Positions 34,173 through 42,814 of a stretch of 64,000 nucleotides of DNA are shown piece after piece. Source of the DNA: SIG440 sp045120135 (GTDB lineage Bacteria > Bacillota > Clostridia > Monoglobales > Monoglobaceae); assembly GCA_045120135.1 (NCBI GenBank), contig JBGVEN010000010.1, positions 1-64,000 on the forward strand, given 5' to 3'. The position numbers were made by a program, and so were the translations under genes. The notes under the pieces are model-generated. The model searched no databases, had not been told where the DNA came from, and saw only the letters and a program-made list of their open reading frames with translations. Every line of letters begins with the position of its first letter. Positions within the stretch are counted from its first letter, which is position 1.

Positions 34173-36539
34173 ATGAAAAAGGATATTTTAACGATAATAA
34201 AAGAAAAACGGCTTTATTTTGACGGCGGAACGGGTACGGTGCTGCAAGGAATGGGTTTGCCTGCCGGAACACCGCCTGAAATGTGGAATATTGAAAATCC
34301 ATCAAAAATAACCGGATTGCATAAGGCGTATATAGATGCCGGCGCAAATATAATAAAAACCAATACCTTTGGTGTAAACCGTGATAAATATGAGAATTAT
34401 GAAGAATTGATTGAGGCGGCAATGTGTTGTGCGAAAAATGCTGCAGAGGGCAATGATGAGGTCTTTATTGCTTTTGATATGGGTCCTACGGGGCAACTTT
34501 TAAAACCTCTTGGCAATATGGATTTTGAATATGCTGTTGAGCTTTTTGCGGTAAATGTTCGCCTTGCGGAAAAACACGGCGCCGACTTGATTTTAATTGA
34601 AACAATGAACGACAGCTATGAAACAAAAGCAGCCGTTCTAGCGGCAAAGGAAAACAGCAGGCTGCCGATTTTTGTTACCAATGTCTATGATGAAAGCCAT
34701 AAGTTGATGACCGGAGCGGAGCCAAAAGCGATGATTGCAATGCTTGAAAGTATGGGCGTTGATGCTCTTGGTATGAACTGTTCGCTCGGTCCGGATAAGA
34801 TGCTTGAAATTCTGGACGAGTTTTGCGAATATGCATCTGTCCCGATAATAGTTAACCCCAATGCCGGTCTGCCTGTTGCGGTGGACGGAAAAACTGTGTT
34901 CAATACAAGTTCAGAGGAATTTTCGGATTATATGGTAAAAATGGCGGAGCTGGGCGCCACAATTCTTGGCGGCTGTTGTGGCACTACGCCTGAATATATA
35001 AAGCTTACAGCGGAGAAAACAAGGGGATTACCATATGCTGTACCGACATTTAAAGAACACACCCTTGTGTCATCATATACACACGCAGTTGAAATAGGAA
35101 AAAAACCGGTTCTTATTGGTGAGCGGATTAACCCCACGGGTAAATCAAAGCTCAAAGCAGCACTTCGCGAGGATAATATGAATTATATTCTAAACGAGGC
35201 AGTATCGCAGGAGGAAGCCGGCGTTCATATACTTGATGTCAATGTAGGACTACCCGAAATTGACGAAAAATCAATGATGAAAAAAACGGTGGAAGCAGTT
35301 CAGGCGGTAACCAATATTCCGCTCCAGATTGACTCTGTTTCGCCAGAAGTGCTCGAAGTGGCAATGCGAATATATAACGGAAAACCGCTTGTAAACTCTG
35401 TTAACGGTGAAGAAGACAAGCTGTCGAAAATTCTGCCGCTGGTAAAGAAATACGGTGGAGCGGTAATTGCCCTTACCATAGACGAAAACGGAATTCCGGA
35501 AACTGCAGAGGAAAGAGTGAAAATTGCCCGAAAAATTATAGATTGTGCACAAGAATATGGAATAGACAAGAAAGATATTATAGTTGACCCGCTTGCACTT
35601 ACTGTTTCGTCAAATACCGAAAATGCACTTGTTACGCTTGAGTCAGTTCGTCTCATCCGCAAATTGGGTATTTGTACAAGCCTTGGTGTTTCAAATATAT
35701 CCTTTGGACTGCCGCATCGTGAAAAAATAAATTCAGCATTTTTTGCACAGGCTCTTGAAAACGGTCTTGATTGTGCAATAATGAACCCATTCGCAAGGGA
35801 TATGATGGATGTATATTATGCACATAGGGTTCTGCATAATATGGACGAAGCCTGCAGTGAATACATTGAGTATACGAATATAGACGCGGATGATGAACCT
35901 GCATCTGTTGTGAGTGTTGATGCAAATAACGATTTAAGGTATGCTGTACTCAAGGGGATGAAGGATATAGCGGCAAAATGTGCAAAAACTATGCTTGAAT
36001 CCACAAAACCTCTTGATATAATAAACGGTGAGATTATTCCGGCACTTAACCAAATCGGTGCAGATTTTGAAAAGAAAAAGGCGTTTTTACCGCAGCTTTT
36101 GATGAGTGCAGAGGCGGCATCGGCTGCGTTTGAAGTTGTAAAAGAAAAATTGCCAAAAACCGAAAAGGACACAAAAAAAGCCGTTGTTCTGGCAACGGTT
36201 AAGGGCGATATACACGATATCGGGAAAAATATTGTTAAGGTTATGCTTGAAAGCTACGGCTTTACGGTTTACGATTTAGGTAGAGATGTTGCACCGGAAA
36301 AGGTTCTTGAATGTGCTATAGAAAAGGGTTGCAGGCTTGTTGGACTGAGTGCACTTATGACTACAACTGTTCCGGCTATGGAAGATACGATAAGGCTTCT
36401 TCATTCAAAAGACTTGTCAATTAAAACTGTTGTGGGCGGAGCGGTTCTTAATGCTGAGTATGCAAAAATGATATGTTCGGATTACTATGCCGCAGATGCA
36501 ATGGAAACAGTAAGGCTAGCAGAGAACTTTTACAAATAA
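34173..36539 (+). CDS. metH: Cobalamin-dependent methionine synthase without activation domain
   Basis: 788 residues compared with about 1230 for E. coli MetH. Homocysteine/zinc module: residues 1-300, FDGGTGTVLQGMG, with Zn Cys in GMNCSLG and GGCCGTTPEYI. Pterin (methyl-THF) module: about 310-570, GERINPTGKSKLKAAL and LDVNVGLPEIDE. The cobalamin module comes last, with DIHDIGKNIVKVMLESYGF (DxHxxG lower ligand His) and GGAVLNAEYA. The AdoMet activation domain is missing and is supplied by the upstream 195-residue protein. It transfers methyl from methyl-THF to homocysteine. A two-way terminator ends the operon. Confidence 0.92.
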   Translation: MKKDILTIIKEKRLYFDGGTGTVLQGMGLPAGTPPEMWNIENPSKITGLHKAYIDAGANIIKTNTFGVNRDKYENYEELIEAAMCCAKNAAEGNDEVFIAFDMGPTGQLLKPLGNMDFEYAVELFAVNVRLAEKHGADLILIETMNDSYETKAAVLAAKENSRLPIFVTNVYDESHKLMTGAEPKAMIAMLESMGVDALGMNCSLGPDKMLEILDEFCEYASVPIIVNPNAGLPVAVDGKTVFNTSSEEFSDYMVKMAELGATILGGCCGTTPEYIKLTAEKTRGLPYAVPTFKEHTLVSSYTHAVEIGKKPVLIGERINPTGKSKLKAALREDNMNYILNEAVSQEEAGVHILDVNVGLPEIDEKSMMKKTVEAVQAVTNIPLQIDSVSPEVLEVAMRIYNGKPLVNSVNGEEDKLSKILPLVKKYGGAVIALTIDENGIPETAEERVKIARKIIDCAQEYGIDKKDIIVDPLALTVSSNTENALVTLESVRLIRKLGICTSLGVSNISFGLPHREKINSAFFAQALENGLDCAIMNPFARDMMDVYYAHRVLHNMDEACSEYIEYTNIDADDEPASVVSVDANNDLRYAVLKGMKDIAAKCAKTMLESTKPLDIINGEIIPALNQIGADFEKKKAFLPQLLMSAEAASAAFEVVKEKLPKTEKDTKKAVVLATVKGDIHDIGKNIVKVMLESYGFTVYDLGRDVAPEKVLECAIEKGCRLVGLSALMTTTVPAMEDTIRLLHSKDLSIKTVVGGAVLNAEYAKMICSDYYAADAMETVRLAENFYK

Positions 36540-36544
36540 AAAAG

Positions 36545-36570
36545 AGGCAAAATTTTGCCCCGATTTTTTA
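36545..36570. terminator. Bidirectional terminator between metH and the RpiR gene
   Basis: GAGGCAAAATTTTGCCCC, followed by GATTTTTT on the plus strand and by CTTTTTT on the minus strand. Confidence 0.75.
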
Positions 36571-37401
36571 AAACTTTTTGCTTTGTAAGGATCTCTCGGT
36601 ACGGTCAATCGCTTCGGCTGCTCCCTCAAGGTGACAGACTGCGTATGAATACAGAGCATCAATAACGCCGAGTGCAGCAATTCTGGAATTGAGACCAAGA
36701 ATTGTGTATTTGATTTCAGGCGACGATGTAAACAGAACAATATCGCTTTCTTTTTGAATGGGAGATTTACCCTTGTTAGTTATGCATATGGTCTTTGCAC
36801 CGCGGCTTCTTGCAAGCTTAAGTGCATCTACGATATCCTTTGATGAGCCTGAATGAGATATACCGACAGCAACATCACCTTCACCAAGCTGAGAAGCGGC
36901 AATAAGCTGCATATGGTTATCGCTGTAAGCTGTGGCTGATTTACCTATACGCAAAAACTTGTGTGAACCATCCTGCGCAACAGCCGAAGAGTTACCCAAA
37001 CCGAAAAATACAATCCGGTTTGCCTTTGTCAAAAGCTCAGCAGCTTTTTGAAGAGATTCCGGATTCATTGCCTTTTTTGTGAATTCAAGAGAACAGTAAA
37101 TTTCGTTTGCGACCTTTTCGAAAATATCAAAGCAGGTATCGGTTTCTTTAATATCATCACTTATGTCTTTAACGCCCTGCTCCTGAGCAAGGGAAATTTT
37201 AAGTTCCTGATAACCGTTGCATCCTACCCGTCGTGAAAAACGAACAATTGTTGCCTCACCGCATTTACATTTTTCTGCAAGCTCAACTATGGAAAGCGGG
37301 AGTATCTCTCCGGGATTTTCCAGAATCCAGTCGGCAATACGCTTTTCTGCTTTACCCATCTCATTATACATAACCTGTATATTTAAAAATGTTTTACCCA
37401 T
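36568..37401 (-). CDS. RpiR/MurR-family regulator with SIS domain
   Basis: 277 residues. An N-terminal HTH_6 domain (ILPLSIVELAEKCKCGEATIVRFSRRVG near residues 33-60) precedes a SIS sugar-phosphate-binding domain (VFFGLGNSSAVAQDGSHKFLRIG, VAVGISHSGSSKDIVDALKLAR). RpiR proteins sense sugar phosphates and usually repress adjacent catabolic genes. It is divergent from the eight-gene oxidase/aldolase/kinase operon, and the space between them holds two copies of a TTGAAA-N5-TTTCAA type element. It is therefore the likely local regulator, with a phosphorylated pathway intermediate as inducer. Confidence 0.9.
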   Translation of the reverse strand: MGKTFLNIQVMYNEMGKAEKRIADWILENPGEILPLSIVELAEKCKCGEATIVRFSRRVGCNGYQELKISLAQEQGVKDISDDIKETDTCFDIFEKVANEIYCSLEFTKKAMNPESLQKAAELLTKANRIVFFGLGNSSAVAQDGSHKFLRIGKSATAYSDNHMQLIAASQLGEGDVAVGISHSGSSKDIVDALKLARSRGAKTICITNKGKSPIQKESDIVLFTSSPEIKYTILGLNSRIAALGVIDALYSYAVCHLEGAAEAIDRTERSLQSKKF

Positions 37402-37495
37402 ATAAGTTAGTCAACCTTTCGAAACAATTTCTACTACTATATTTTAACTCAAAAAAACTTTTTTGTCAAATATATATAAATATTGACAAAAGGAC

Positions 37496-37551
37496 TTGAA
37501 ACTTATTTTCAAATGTGGTAAAATAGATGCAAAATTGAAAATTATTTTTAA
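37496..37551 (+). promoter_or_regulatory. Promoter with two RpiR-type operators for the oxidase/kinase operon
   Basis: Promoter TTGAAA (37496-37501), 17 bases, TAAAAT (37519-37524). Operator 1 is TTGAAA-CTTAT-TTTCAA (37496-37512), a perfect inverted repeat covering the -35. Operator 2 is TTGAAA-ATTAT-TTTTAA (37535-37551), imperfect, after the start point. The centres are 39 bp apart, close to four helical turns, which suits a looping or tetrameric repressor. A second possible -35, TTGACA (37483-37488), lies just upstream. Confidence 0.65.
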
Positions 37552-37586
37552 AAATATTTTTTATAGAATGAAAGGAAATGTGCGGA

Positions 37587-39011
37587 ATGAATGATTTTTT
37601 ATTTGACATGATTTGCTCTGAGCTGGAAGATGCAGTGGGCAAAGAAAACTGTAGCACGAGAACTATAGACAAAATAACCCACAGTGTGGATTATTTCTGG
37701 CTTTCAAGAATGTGGGCAGACCGCGGTCTCAGAATGCCGGAAGCAGACATTGTTGTTGCTCCTAAGGACGCAAAGGAAACCTCTGCTGTTCTTAAAATTG
37801 CAAACTACTATAAAATCCCTGTTACAACATGGGGTGCAGGCGGCGGTACCCAGGGCGGTGCTCTCCCTGTTTGCGGTGGTATTGTTCTCGACACAAAGAG
37901 AATGAACAAGATTTATGATATAAACGAAAAGGGTATGTACATAGAGTGCGGTACAGGTGCAATCTATAAGCACATCGAGTGGGCTGCAAACGAGAGAGGC
38001 TATGCAACAATGCACTATCCTTCATCACTTTGCTGTTCAACTGTTGGTGGCTTCCTTGCACACCGCGGTATTGGTGTATGCTCAACCAAGTATGGTAAGA
38101 TTGATGATATGGTACTCCAGATGGAGGTTGTACTTCCCAATGGTGATATCATTGAAACTTCACCTGCTCCCAAGCATGCAGCAGGGCCTGACCTTAACCA
38201 GATATTTATCGGTTCAGAGGGTACTCTCGGTGTTATGACAAAGGCTCAGATGCGTATTTACGACCAGCCCGAGTCAAGACAGTTCCGTGGCTTCCTGTTC
38301 CATAATATGACAGATGCATTCAATGCATCACGCGAACTTCTTCAGAAGTTTAAGCCCTCTGTAATGCGTCTTTATGACGAGGCAGAAACAGCATCACTCA
38401 TTAAGAAGATTGTCGGCGTTGAAAAGCCTGGCGCATTTATGAACATTGCTGTTGAAGGCGTTAAGGAAATGGCAGACCTCGAAATGAAGATTCTGCTTGA
38501 TACATTTAAGAAGTACGGCGCAGAAGACCTTGGCTCGGAATACGGTGAAAAGTGGTGGAAGGAGAAGATTACATTCTTCTATCCCGGTCACGCTCTTGAT
38601 ATTCCTCAGTGCTTCGGTACTATGGATACAATTGCTCCTTTTGACAAGATTGAAAATATCTACTGGGCAATGAAGGAAGCTGTTGAATCAAACTTCCCGC
38701 AGGCAAGATTTATTGCTCACTTCTCACACTGGTATGAATGGGGCTGTATGATTTATGACCGCTTCATTATTGATGGCAAGGATGTTCCCCAGGATCCTCA
38801 CGAAGCTCTCAAGCTTCATAACGAAATATGGAACTGCGGTGTTCGTGCAGCACTTGCAAACGGCGGTGTTGTTAATGACCACCACGGTGTTGGTATCAAG
38901 ATTGGCCGTCTTATGAAGGAACAGTACGGTCCTGCAATGCAGGTGTTCGAGGGAATCAAGAAGCAGCTTGACCCCAACGGAATTCTTAACCCGTTCAAAC
39001 TCGGCTTATAA
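37587..39011 (+). CDS. FAD-linked oxidase of the GlcD/alkylglycerone-phosphate synthase type
   Basis: 474 residues. PCMH-type FAD domain: VTTWGAGGGTQGGALPVCGGIVLDTKRM, STVGGFLAHRGIGVCSTKYGKIDDMVL, GSEGTLGVMTKAQMRIY. The C-terminal domain carries GGVVNDHHGVGIKIGRLM, with the His-His pair characteristic of AGPS-type enzymes, and LDPNGILNPFKLG. It should oxidise a hydroxy acid or polyol, with the Fe-S protein and the fused Etf of the same operon as electron route. It differs clearly from the LctD-type gene at 26790. ATG 37587 is favoured over ATG 37578, which is only one base from the AAAGGA site. It is the first gene of the RpiR-flanked operon. Confidence 0.87.
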   Translation: MNDFLFDMICSELEDAVGKENCSTRTIDKITHSVDYFWLSRMWADRGLRMPEADIVVAPKDAKETSAVLKIANYYKIPVTTWGAGGGTQGGALPVCGGIVLDTKRMNKIYDINEKGMYIECGTGAIYKHIEWAANERGYATMHYPSSLCCSTVGGFLAHRGIGVCSTKYGKIDDMVLQMEVVLPNGDIIETSPAPKHAAGPDLNQIFIGSEGTLGVMTKAQMRIYDQPESRQFRGFLFHNMTDAFNASRELLQKFKPSVMRLYDEAETASLIKKIVGVEKPGAFMNIAVEGVKEMADLEMKILLDTFKKYGAEDLGSEYGEKWWKEKITFFYPGHALDIPQCFGTMDTIAPFDKIENIYWAMKEAVESNFPQARFIAHFSHWYEWGCMIYDRFIIDGKDVPQDPHEALKLHNEIWNCGVRAALANGGVVNDHHGVGIKIGRLMKEQYGPAMQVFEGIKKQLDPNGILNPFKLGL

Positions 39012-39049
39012 ATTTTTTGAAAAATTTGAGCATCTCGTGCGTCTTTTCA

Positions 39050-39085
39050 GCCTTGTGTACACAAAGTACACGGCGGCTTTAAGCC
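39050..39085 (+). other. Intercistronic hairpins between the oxidase and Fe-S genes
   Basis: GCC-TT-GTGTAC pairs with GTACAC-GGC around ACAAA (39050-39074), followed at once by GGCTTTAAGCC. There is no T tract, so this looks like an mRNA stability or processing element rather than a terminator. The rest of the 146-base gap is AT-rich with a ribosome site at its end. Confidence 0.4.
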
Positions 39086-39157
39086 ACACAAGCTGCAATA
39101 AATTTACCTAAAAAATCAGATATTTTCTTATTTTAAAACAAGAAAGGATTAATTGAT

Positions 39158-40240
39158 ATGCAATTTTCACAGAAATCAAGAGATAATATAGAAGCATGTC
39201 GTTTTTGCTGGATGTGCCATCATATTTGCCCGATAGGCAATGCATCCGGTCAGGAAAGAAACGGCGCAAGAGCAAGAGCACTTGGTCTCTCACTTGTTGC
39301 AAGGGAAGCTATTGAATATACAGACGATGTTGTAAACAATGTATATGAATGTGCGCTTTGCGGTGGTTGTGTTACAGACTGTATTACAGGTCTTGACCCT
39401 GTTCTCTTCACAAAGGAAGCCCGCAAGATTGCAGCACTTGAAGACAGACTTCCCGAATACATCAATAAAATGCTTGATGTATACGAAGGCTGTGGCAACA
39501 TTTACGGCGAAGAAAAGTCAGCAGAACTCACAGCAAAGGTAAAGAGCCTTAAGGCAGCAGACACACTTTTCTTTATCGGTATGGACGGTACATACAAAAC
39601 CCCCTGCAAGGCAATCAAGGCCATTGAGCTTATGGAAAAGATAGGCAACCCCTTTACAGTTCTTGAAAACGAGCCTGACAGCGGCTACGCTATGAATTTT
39701 ATGGTAGGTGCGGTTGAAGAAACAACTGAGATTGCAAAGAATGCTGCAAAGGCACTTGCTGATTACAAGACAGTTGTTTGTTACGATTCAAACGATGCTG
39801 CAATGTTCCTCCGTGAATATAAGGAATGGGGTATCGAGGTTGCTCCCAAGGTTGTAACCTTTACTGCATACATTGCAGAAAACCTCGCAAAGCTCAATAT
39901 TAAGAAATCAAATAAGGCATACACAATTCAGGATCCCGCAGCTCTTGTTCGTGATATCGAAGAAACAGAAGAGCTCCGCAAGATTGTTGAAGCTATTGGT
40001 GAAAACCGTGAAATGCTTCTTAACCGCAAGGAGACAATGCTTGCAGGTAACCTCATTATGAATGAGTATATGCCCGAAATAATCGAAAAGGTTGCAGAAA
40101 ACAGATGGGCAAACGCAATCAATATGAATGCTGAAACAGTTATTACAGCAAGCCCTGCTGAATACGCACTTCTCAAGGTAGTAAAGCCCGAGAATGTAGA
40201 ACTTGTAACCGTTGAGGAGGCTGTACTTGCATGCTTGTAA
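39158..40240 (+). CDS. Two-cluster [4Fe-4S] protein, GlcF-like electron carrier
   Basis: 360 residues. Two ferredoxin motifs sit in the first 80 residues: CRFCWMCHHICP (Cys near 14, 17, 20, 24) and CALCGGCVTDC (near 67-77). The remaining part has no clear Cys-Cys-Gly (CCG) motif, unlike GlcF or HdrD, where CCG domains bind a further centre. It should shuttle electrons between the FAD oxidase encoded just upstream and an Etf or quinone-type acceptor. It shares the operon with the oxidase, and its last codons overlap the next gene by 10 bases. Confidence 0.83.
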   Translation: MQFSQKSRDNIEACRFCWMCHHICPIGNASGQERNGARARALGLSLVAREAIEYTDDVVNNVYECALCGGCVTDCITGLDPVLFTKEARKIAALEDRLPEYINKMLDVYEGCGNIYGEEKSAELTAKVKSLKAADTLFFIGMDGTYKTPCKAIKAIELMEKIGNPFTVLENEPDSGYAMNFMVGAVEETTEIAKNAAKALADYKTVVCYDSNDAAMFLREYKEWGIEVAPKVVTFTAYIAENLAKLNIKKSNKAYTIQDPAALVRDIEETEELRKIVEAIGENREMLLNRKETMLAGNLIMNEYMPEIIEKVAENRWANAINMNAETVITASPAEYALLKVVKPENVELVTVEEAVLACL

Positions 40241-41070
40241 ATCTTAAGGAAATCATTGATATGGCGGAAAAAGGCAACTATGCCATTCCTGCATTCAATG
40301 TATATAACACAGAAACAGTAATGGGCGTTATCAAGGCTGCTGAAGAAGCAAAAGCCCCCATTATTATTCAGGTATATCCCAGACTTCTTAATGAAGAAGT
40401 AGGTTATTATCTCTGCCCTGCAATTATTGCAGCGGCACGCAAGGCAACCGTTCCGGTTTGCTTCCACCTTGACCACGGTCCCTCTGAACTTGAGGTTCAG
40501 AAGGCTCTCCGTTGGGGCGCAACCGGCATTATGTATGATGGTTCAGTTCATCCTATCGAAGAAAATATCAAAAATACAAAGCATATCATTGATATTTGCG
40601 GCGCAATTGATGTTTATGTTGAGGGCGAGCTTGGTCATGTTGGTTCGGTAAACGACGACGCAATGGAAGAATATACCGATCCTCAGGAAGCAGCAGAATT
40701 TGTAAAGCAGACAGGCGTTACCTGCCTTGCTGTTCTCATCGGTAATGCTCACGGTCATTATAAAAAGACTCCTAAGCTTGACATCGAAAGAGTAAAGGCA
40801 ATTCGTGAAGCAACCGGCGGAACACCCCTTGTTCTCCACGGCGGAAGCGGTATTCCCGACGATCAGGTTAAGGCTGCAATCAATGCAGGTATCCGTAAGA
40901 TGAATATCGGTACAGATGTATGCTGTGCATTTGCAGAGGGTACAAAAGAAACGCTTGACGATCCCAACAGAAGTCTTGCAATCGACCTGTTTATGAAGCA
41001 CCCCATTGAAACCGTAAAGAAGCTTGCTCTTGATAAGATTAAGCTCTGCGGTGCAGATAATAAGGCATAA
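40231..41070 (+). CDS. Class II fructose-bisphosphate-type aldolase (GatY/KbaY/IolJ group)
   Basis: 279 residues. FHLDHGPSE near residue 78 gives the catalytic Asp81 and Zn ligand His82; EGELGHVG, GNAHGHYK (His ligand) and LHGGSGIPDDQVKAAI complete the metal and phosphate site. These Zn enzymes split ketose 1,6-bisphosphates or, as IolJ, 2-deoxy-5-keto-gluconate 6-phosphate, to DHAP plus an aldehyde. A PfkB kinase and an IolB homologue follow, so an IolJ-like reaction is likely. GAGGAGG inside the preceding gene serves as ribosome site. Confidence 0.88.
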   Translation: MLVNLKEIIDMAEKGNYAIPAFNVYNTETVMGVIKAAEEAKAPIIIQVYPRLLNEEVGYYLCPAIIAAARKATVPVCFHLDHGPSELEVQKALRWGATGIMYDGSVHPIEENIKNTKHIIDICGAIDVYVEGELGHVGSVNDDAMEEYTDPQEAAEFVKQTGVTCLAVLIGNAHGHYKKTPKLDIERVKAIREATGGTPLVLHGGSGIPDDQVKAAINAGIRKMNIGTDVCCAFAEGTKETLDDPNRSLAIDLFMKHPIETVKKLALDKIKLCGADNKA

Positions 41071-41094
41071 AAATACTGATTCGGGTGATAGTTT

Positions 41095-42003
41095 ATGAGT
41101 AAGATAGTGGCAATAGGCGCAAATGTTGTTGATACTCTTATTTGCGTTCCTGAATTTCCCAACGAGGACACAAAACTCAAAGCTGATGAAATCATTAAGT
41201 GTGGCGGCGGCCCTGCAGCAACAGGGCTCGTTGCCGCATCAAAGCTTGGAGCAGAGTGTGAATTTATCGGCAACCTGTCGGATGATGACGGCGGTTGCTT
41301 TTTGAAAAAGGACTTCGAAAAATACGGAGTCTCAGCTGATAACTGTACCGTACTTTGCGGCTACGGTTCATTTTTATCTTTTGTGGTACTTTCGGCGGCA
41401 AGCAAAAGCCGTACTTGTCTGTTTAACCGCGGTAATCTCCCAGGCACAGTTCTTAATGATGCACAAAAAGATGCAATCAAATCGAGTAACCTTTTGATGG
41501 TTGACGGCAATGATATGGCTGCAGCAATCGAGGGCGCAAAGCTTGCAAGAGAGAACGGCGTTGATGTTCTTTATGACGCAGGCGGTCTTTATGAGGGGGT
41601 AGAAAATCTTCTTCCCTATGCAAATATTCTGATTCCGTCCTATGAATTTGCGACCGGTTTCACAAAAACCGATAACGCAGAGGCTGCGGCAAAGAAACTG
41701 TTTGCAGAGTTTAACCCCGAAATTGTGGTAATCACCGACGGCAAAAACGGCGGATATCTCTATGACGGCAACGAATTTTGGCACTATCCGGCATTTCCTG
41801 TTGATGCGGTTGATACAAACGGTGCAGGAGATGTATTCCATGGTGCTTTTGCCTTTGCGAGAGTTACGGGCAAGACTGCAAAAGATGCATGTGTATTTTC
41901 AAGTGCAGTATCTGCACTTAAATGTACCAAGGTTGGTGCGCGTGATGGCGTTCCTAGCCTTGATGAAACATTAAATTTCTTAAAGGAGCGTGGAGTAGAA
42001 TGA
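41095..42003 (+). CDS. PfkB-family sugar kinase (ribokinase/IolC-like)
   Basis: 302 residues. AIGANVVDTLICVPEFP at the N terminus, IIKCGGGPAATGLVAASKLG (substrate lid), VITDGKNGGYLYDG, and the catalytic DTNGAGDVFHGAFAFA near residue 240. It phosphorylates a sugar or sugar acid with ATP. In inositol catabolism the kinase IolC acts between IolB and the aldolase IolJ, and both neighbours of that type are adjacent here. It overlaps the IolB gene by 4 bases. True substrate is undetermined. Confidence 0.85.
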   Translation: MSKIVAIGANVVDTLICVPEFPNEDTKLKADEIIKCGGGPAATGLVAASKLGAECEFIGNLSDDDGGCFLKKDFEKYGVSADNCTVLCGYGSFLSFVVLSAASKSRTCLFNRGNLPGTVLNDAQKDAIKSSNLLMVDGNDMAAAIEGAKLARENGVDVLYDAGGLYEGVENLLPYANILIPSYEFATGFTKTDNAEAAAKKLFAEFNPEIVVITDGKNGGYLYDGNEFWHYPAFPVDAVDTNGAGDVFHGAFAFARVTGKTAKDACVFSSAVSALKCTKVGARDGVPSLDETLNFLKERGVE

Positions 42004-42788
42004 ATTTAAAAAAGACCTGGACTAAGAATTTTGGTAAGTCTGAAATGATTACCAAAGAAAACTCACCCTGCAAAAATGTAGAGGTTGATATGGTAAGACT
42101 TGCAGACGGCGGCAAAAAGACTTATATCGAGCAGGATAAGGAATATGGACTGCTTATTCTCGGCGGTAAGTGTACCGTTGAGGGCAATGGCTTTAAGTAC
42201 GAAAATATAGGCGAGCGTGAAACTGTATTCGATGGCAACGCTACTTGTGTATATGTTCCCAGAAATACCGAATTTACAATCACAGCTTGCGGCGAAGTGT
42301 CAATTGCTGTATGTAAGTGTCCGTCAACAAAGGACCACGAGCCTGCACTTATTAATCCCAGTGATGTTATTGCCAAGGATTTGGGCAAGCCAGGCTGGCA
42401 GAGACACGCAATGTTTGTTCTTGACGAGAGAGTTGAGGCAGACCAGATTTATATCGGCGAATGCTGGATTGAAGGCGGACAGTGGTCAAGCTATCCTCCC
42501 CACAAGCACGACGATGCTAATATGCCCACTGAAGCTGCAACAGAGGAAATTTACTACTATGAATTTGATAAGCCCCAAGGCTTCGGTATCCAGAAGGTAT
42601 ATACATTAGAAGGTGACATTGACGAGACTTATACAGTTAAGTCAGGTGATATAGTAGAAATCCCCAGAGGTTATCATCCTTTCCACTCAGCACCCGGTTA
42701 CAGAAACTATATGCTGTGGATAATGGCAGGTCCCGTAAGAGGTTTCTATATGACCACAGACGAAGACCACAAGTGGCTCAACAACTAA
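42000..42788 (+). CDS. iolB: 5-deoxy-glucuronate isomerase family protein
   Basis: 262 residues, a bicupin. It has the SSYPPHKHDDANMPTEAATEEIYYYEF stretch with the metal-binding His and Glu residues, PQGFGIQKVYT, and the closing PRGYHPFHSAPGYRNYMLWIMAG. IolB converts 5-deoxy-glucuronate to 2-deoxy-5-keto-gluconate in the inositol pathway. No IolG, IolE or IolD lies in the window, so either these are elsewhere or this protein isomerises a related sugar acid. It starts by ATGA overlap with the kinase. Confidence 0.88.
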   Translation: MNLKKTWTKNFGKSEMITKENSPCKNVEVDMVRLADGGKKTYIEQDKEYGLLILGGKCTVEGNGFKYENIGERETVFDGNATCVYVPRNTEFTITACGEVSIAVCKCPSTKDHEPALINPSDVIAKDLGKPGWQRHAMFVLDERVEADQIYIGECWIEGGQWSSYPPHKHDDANMPTEAATEEIYYYEFDKPQGFGIQKVYTLEGDIDETYTVKSGDIVEIPRGYHPFHSAPGYRNYMLWIMAGPVRGFYMTTDEDHKWLNN

Positions 42789-42814
42789 GCTGATTCAGAA
42801 AGGAACTGTTTGTA

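Noticed and set aside
40231..42788. Calling the aldolase, kinase and IolB genes a standard inositol operon
   Set aside because: IolG, IolD, IolE and an inositol transporter are absent, and oxidase, Fe-S and Etf genes are interleaved in the same operon.
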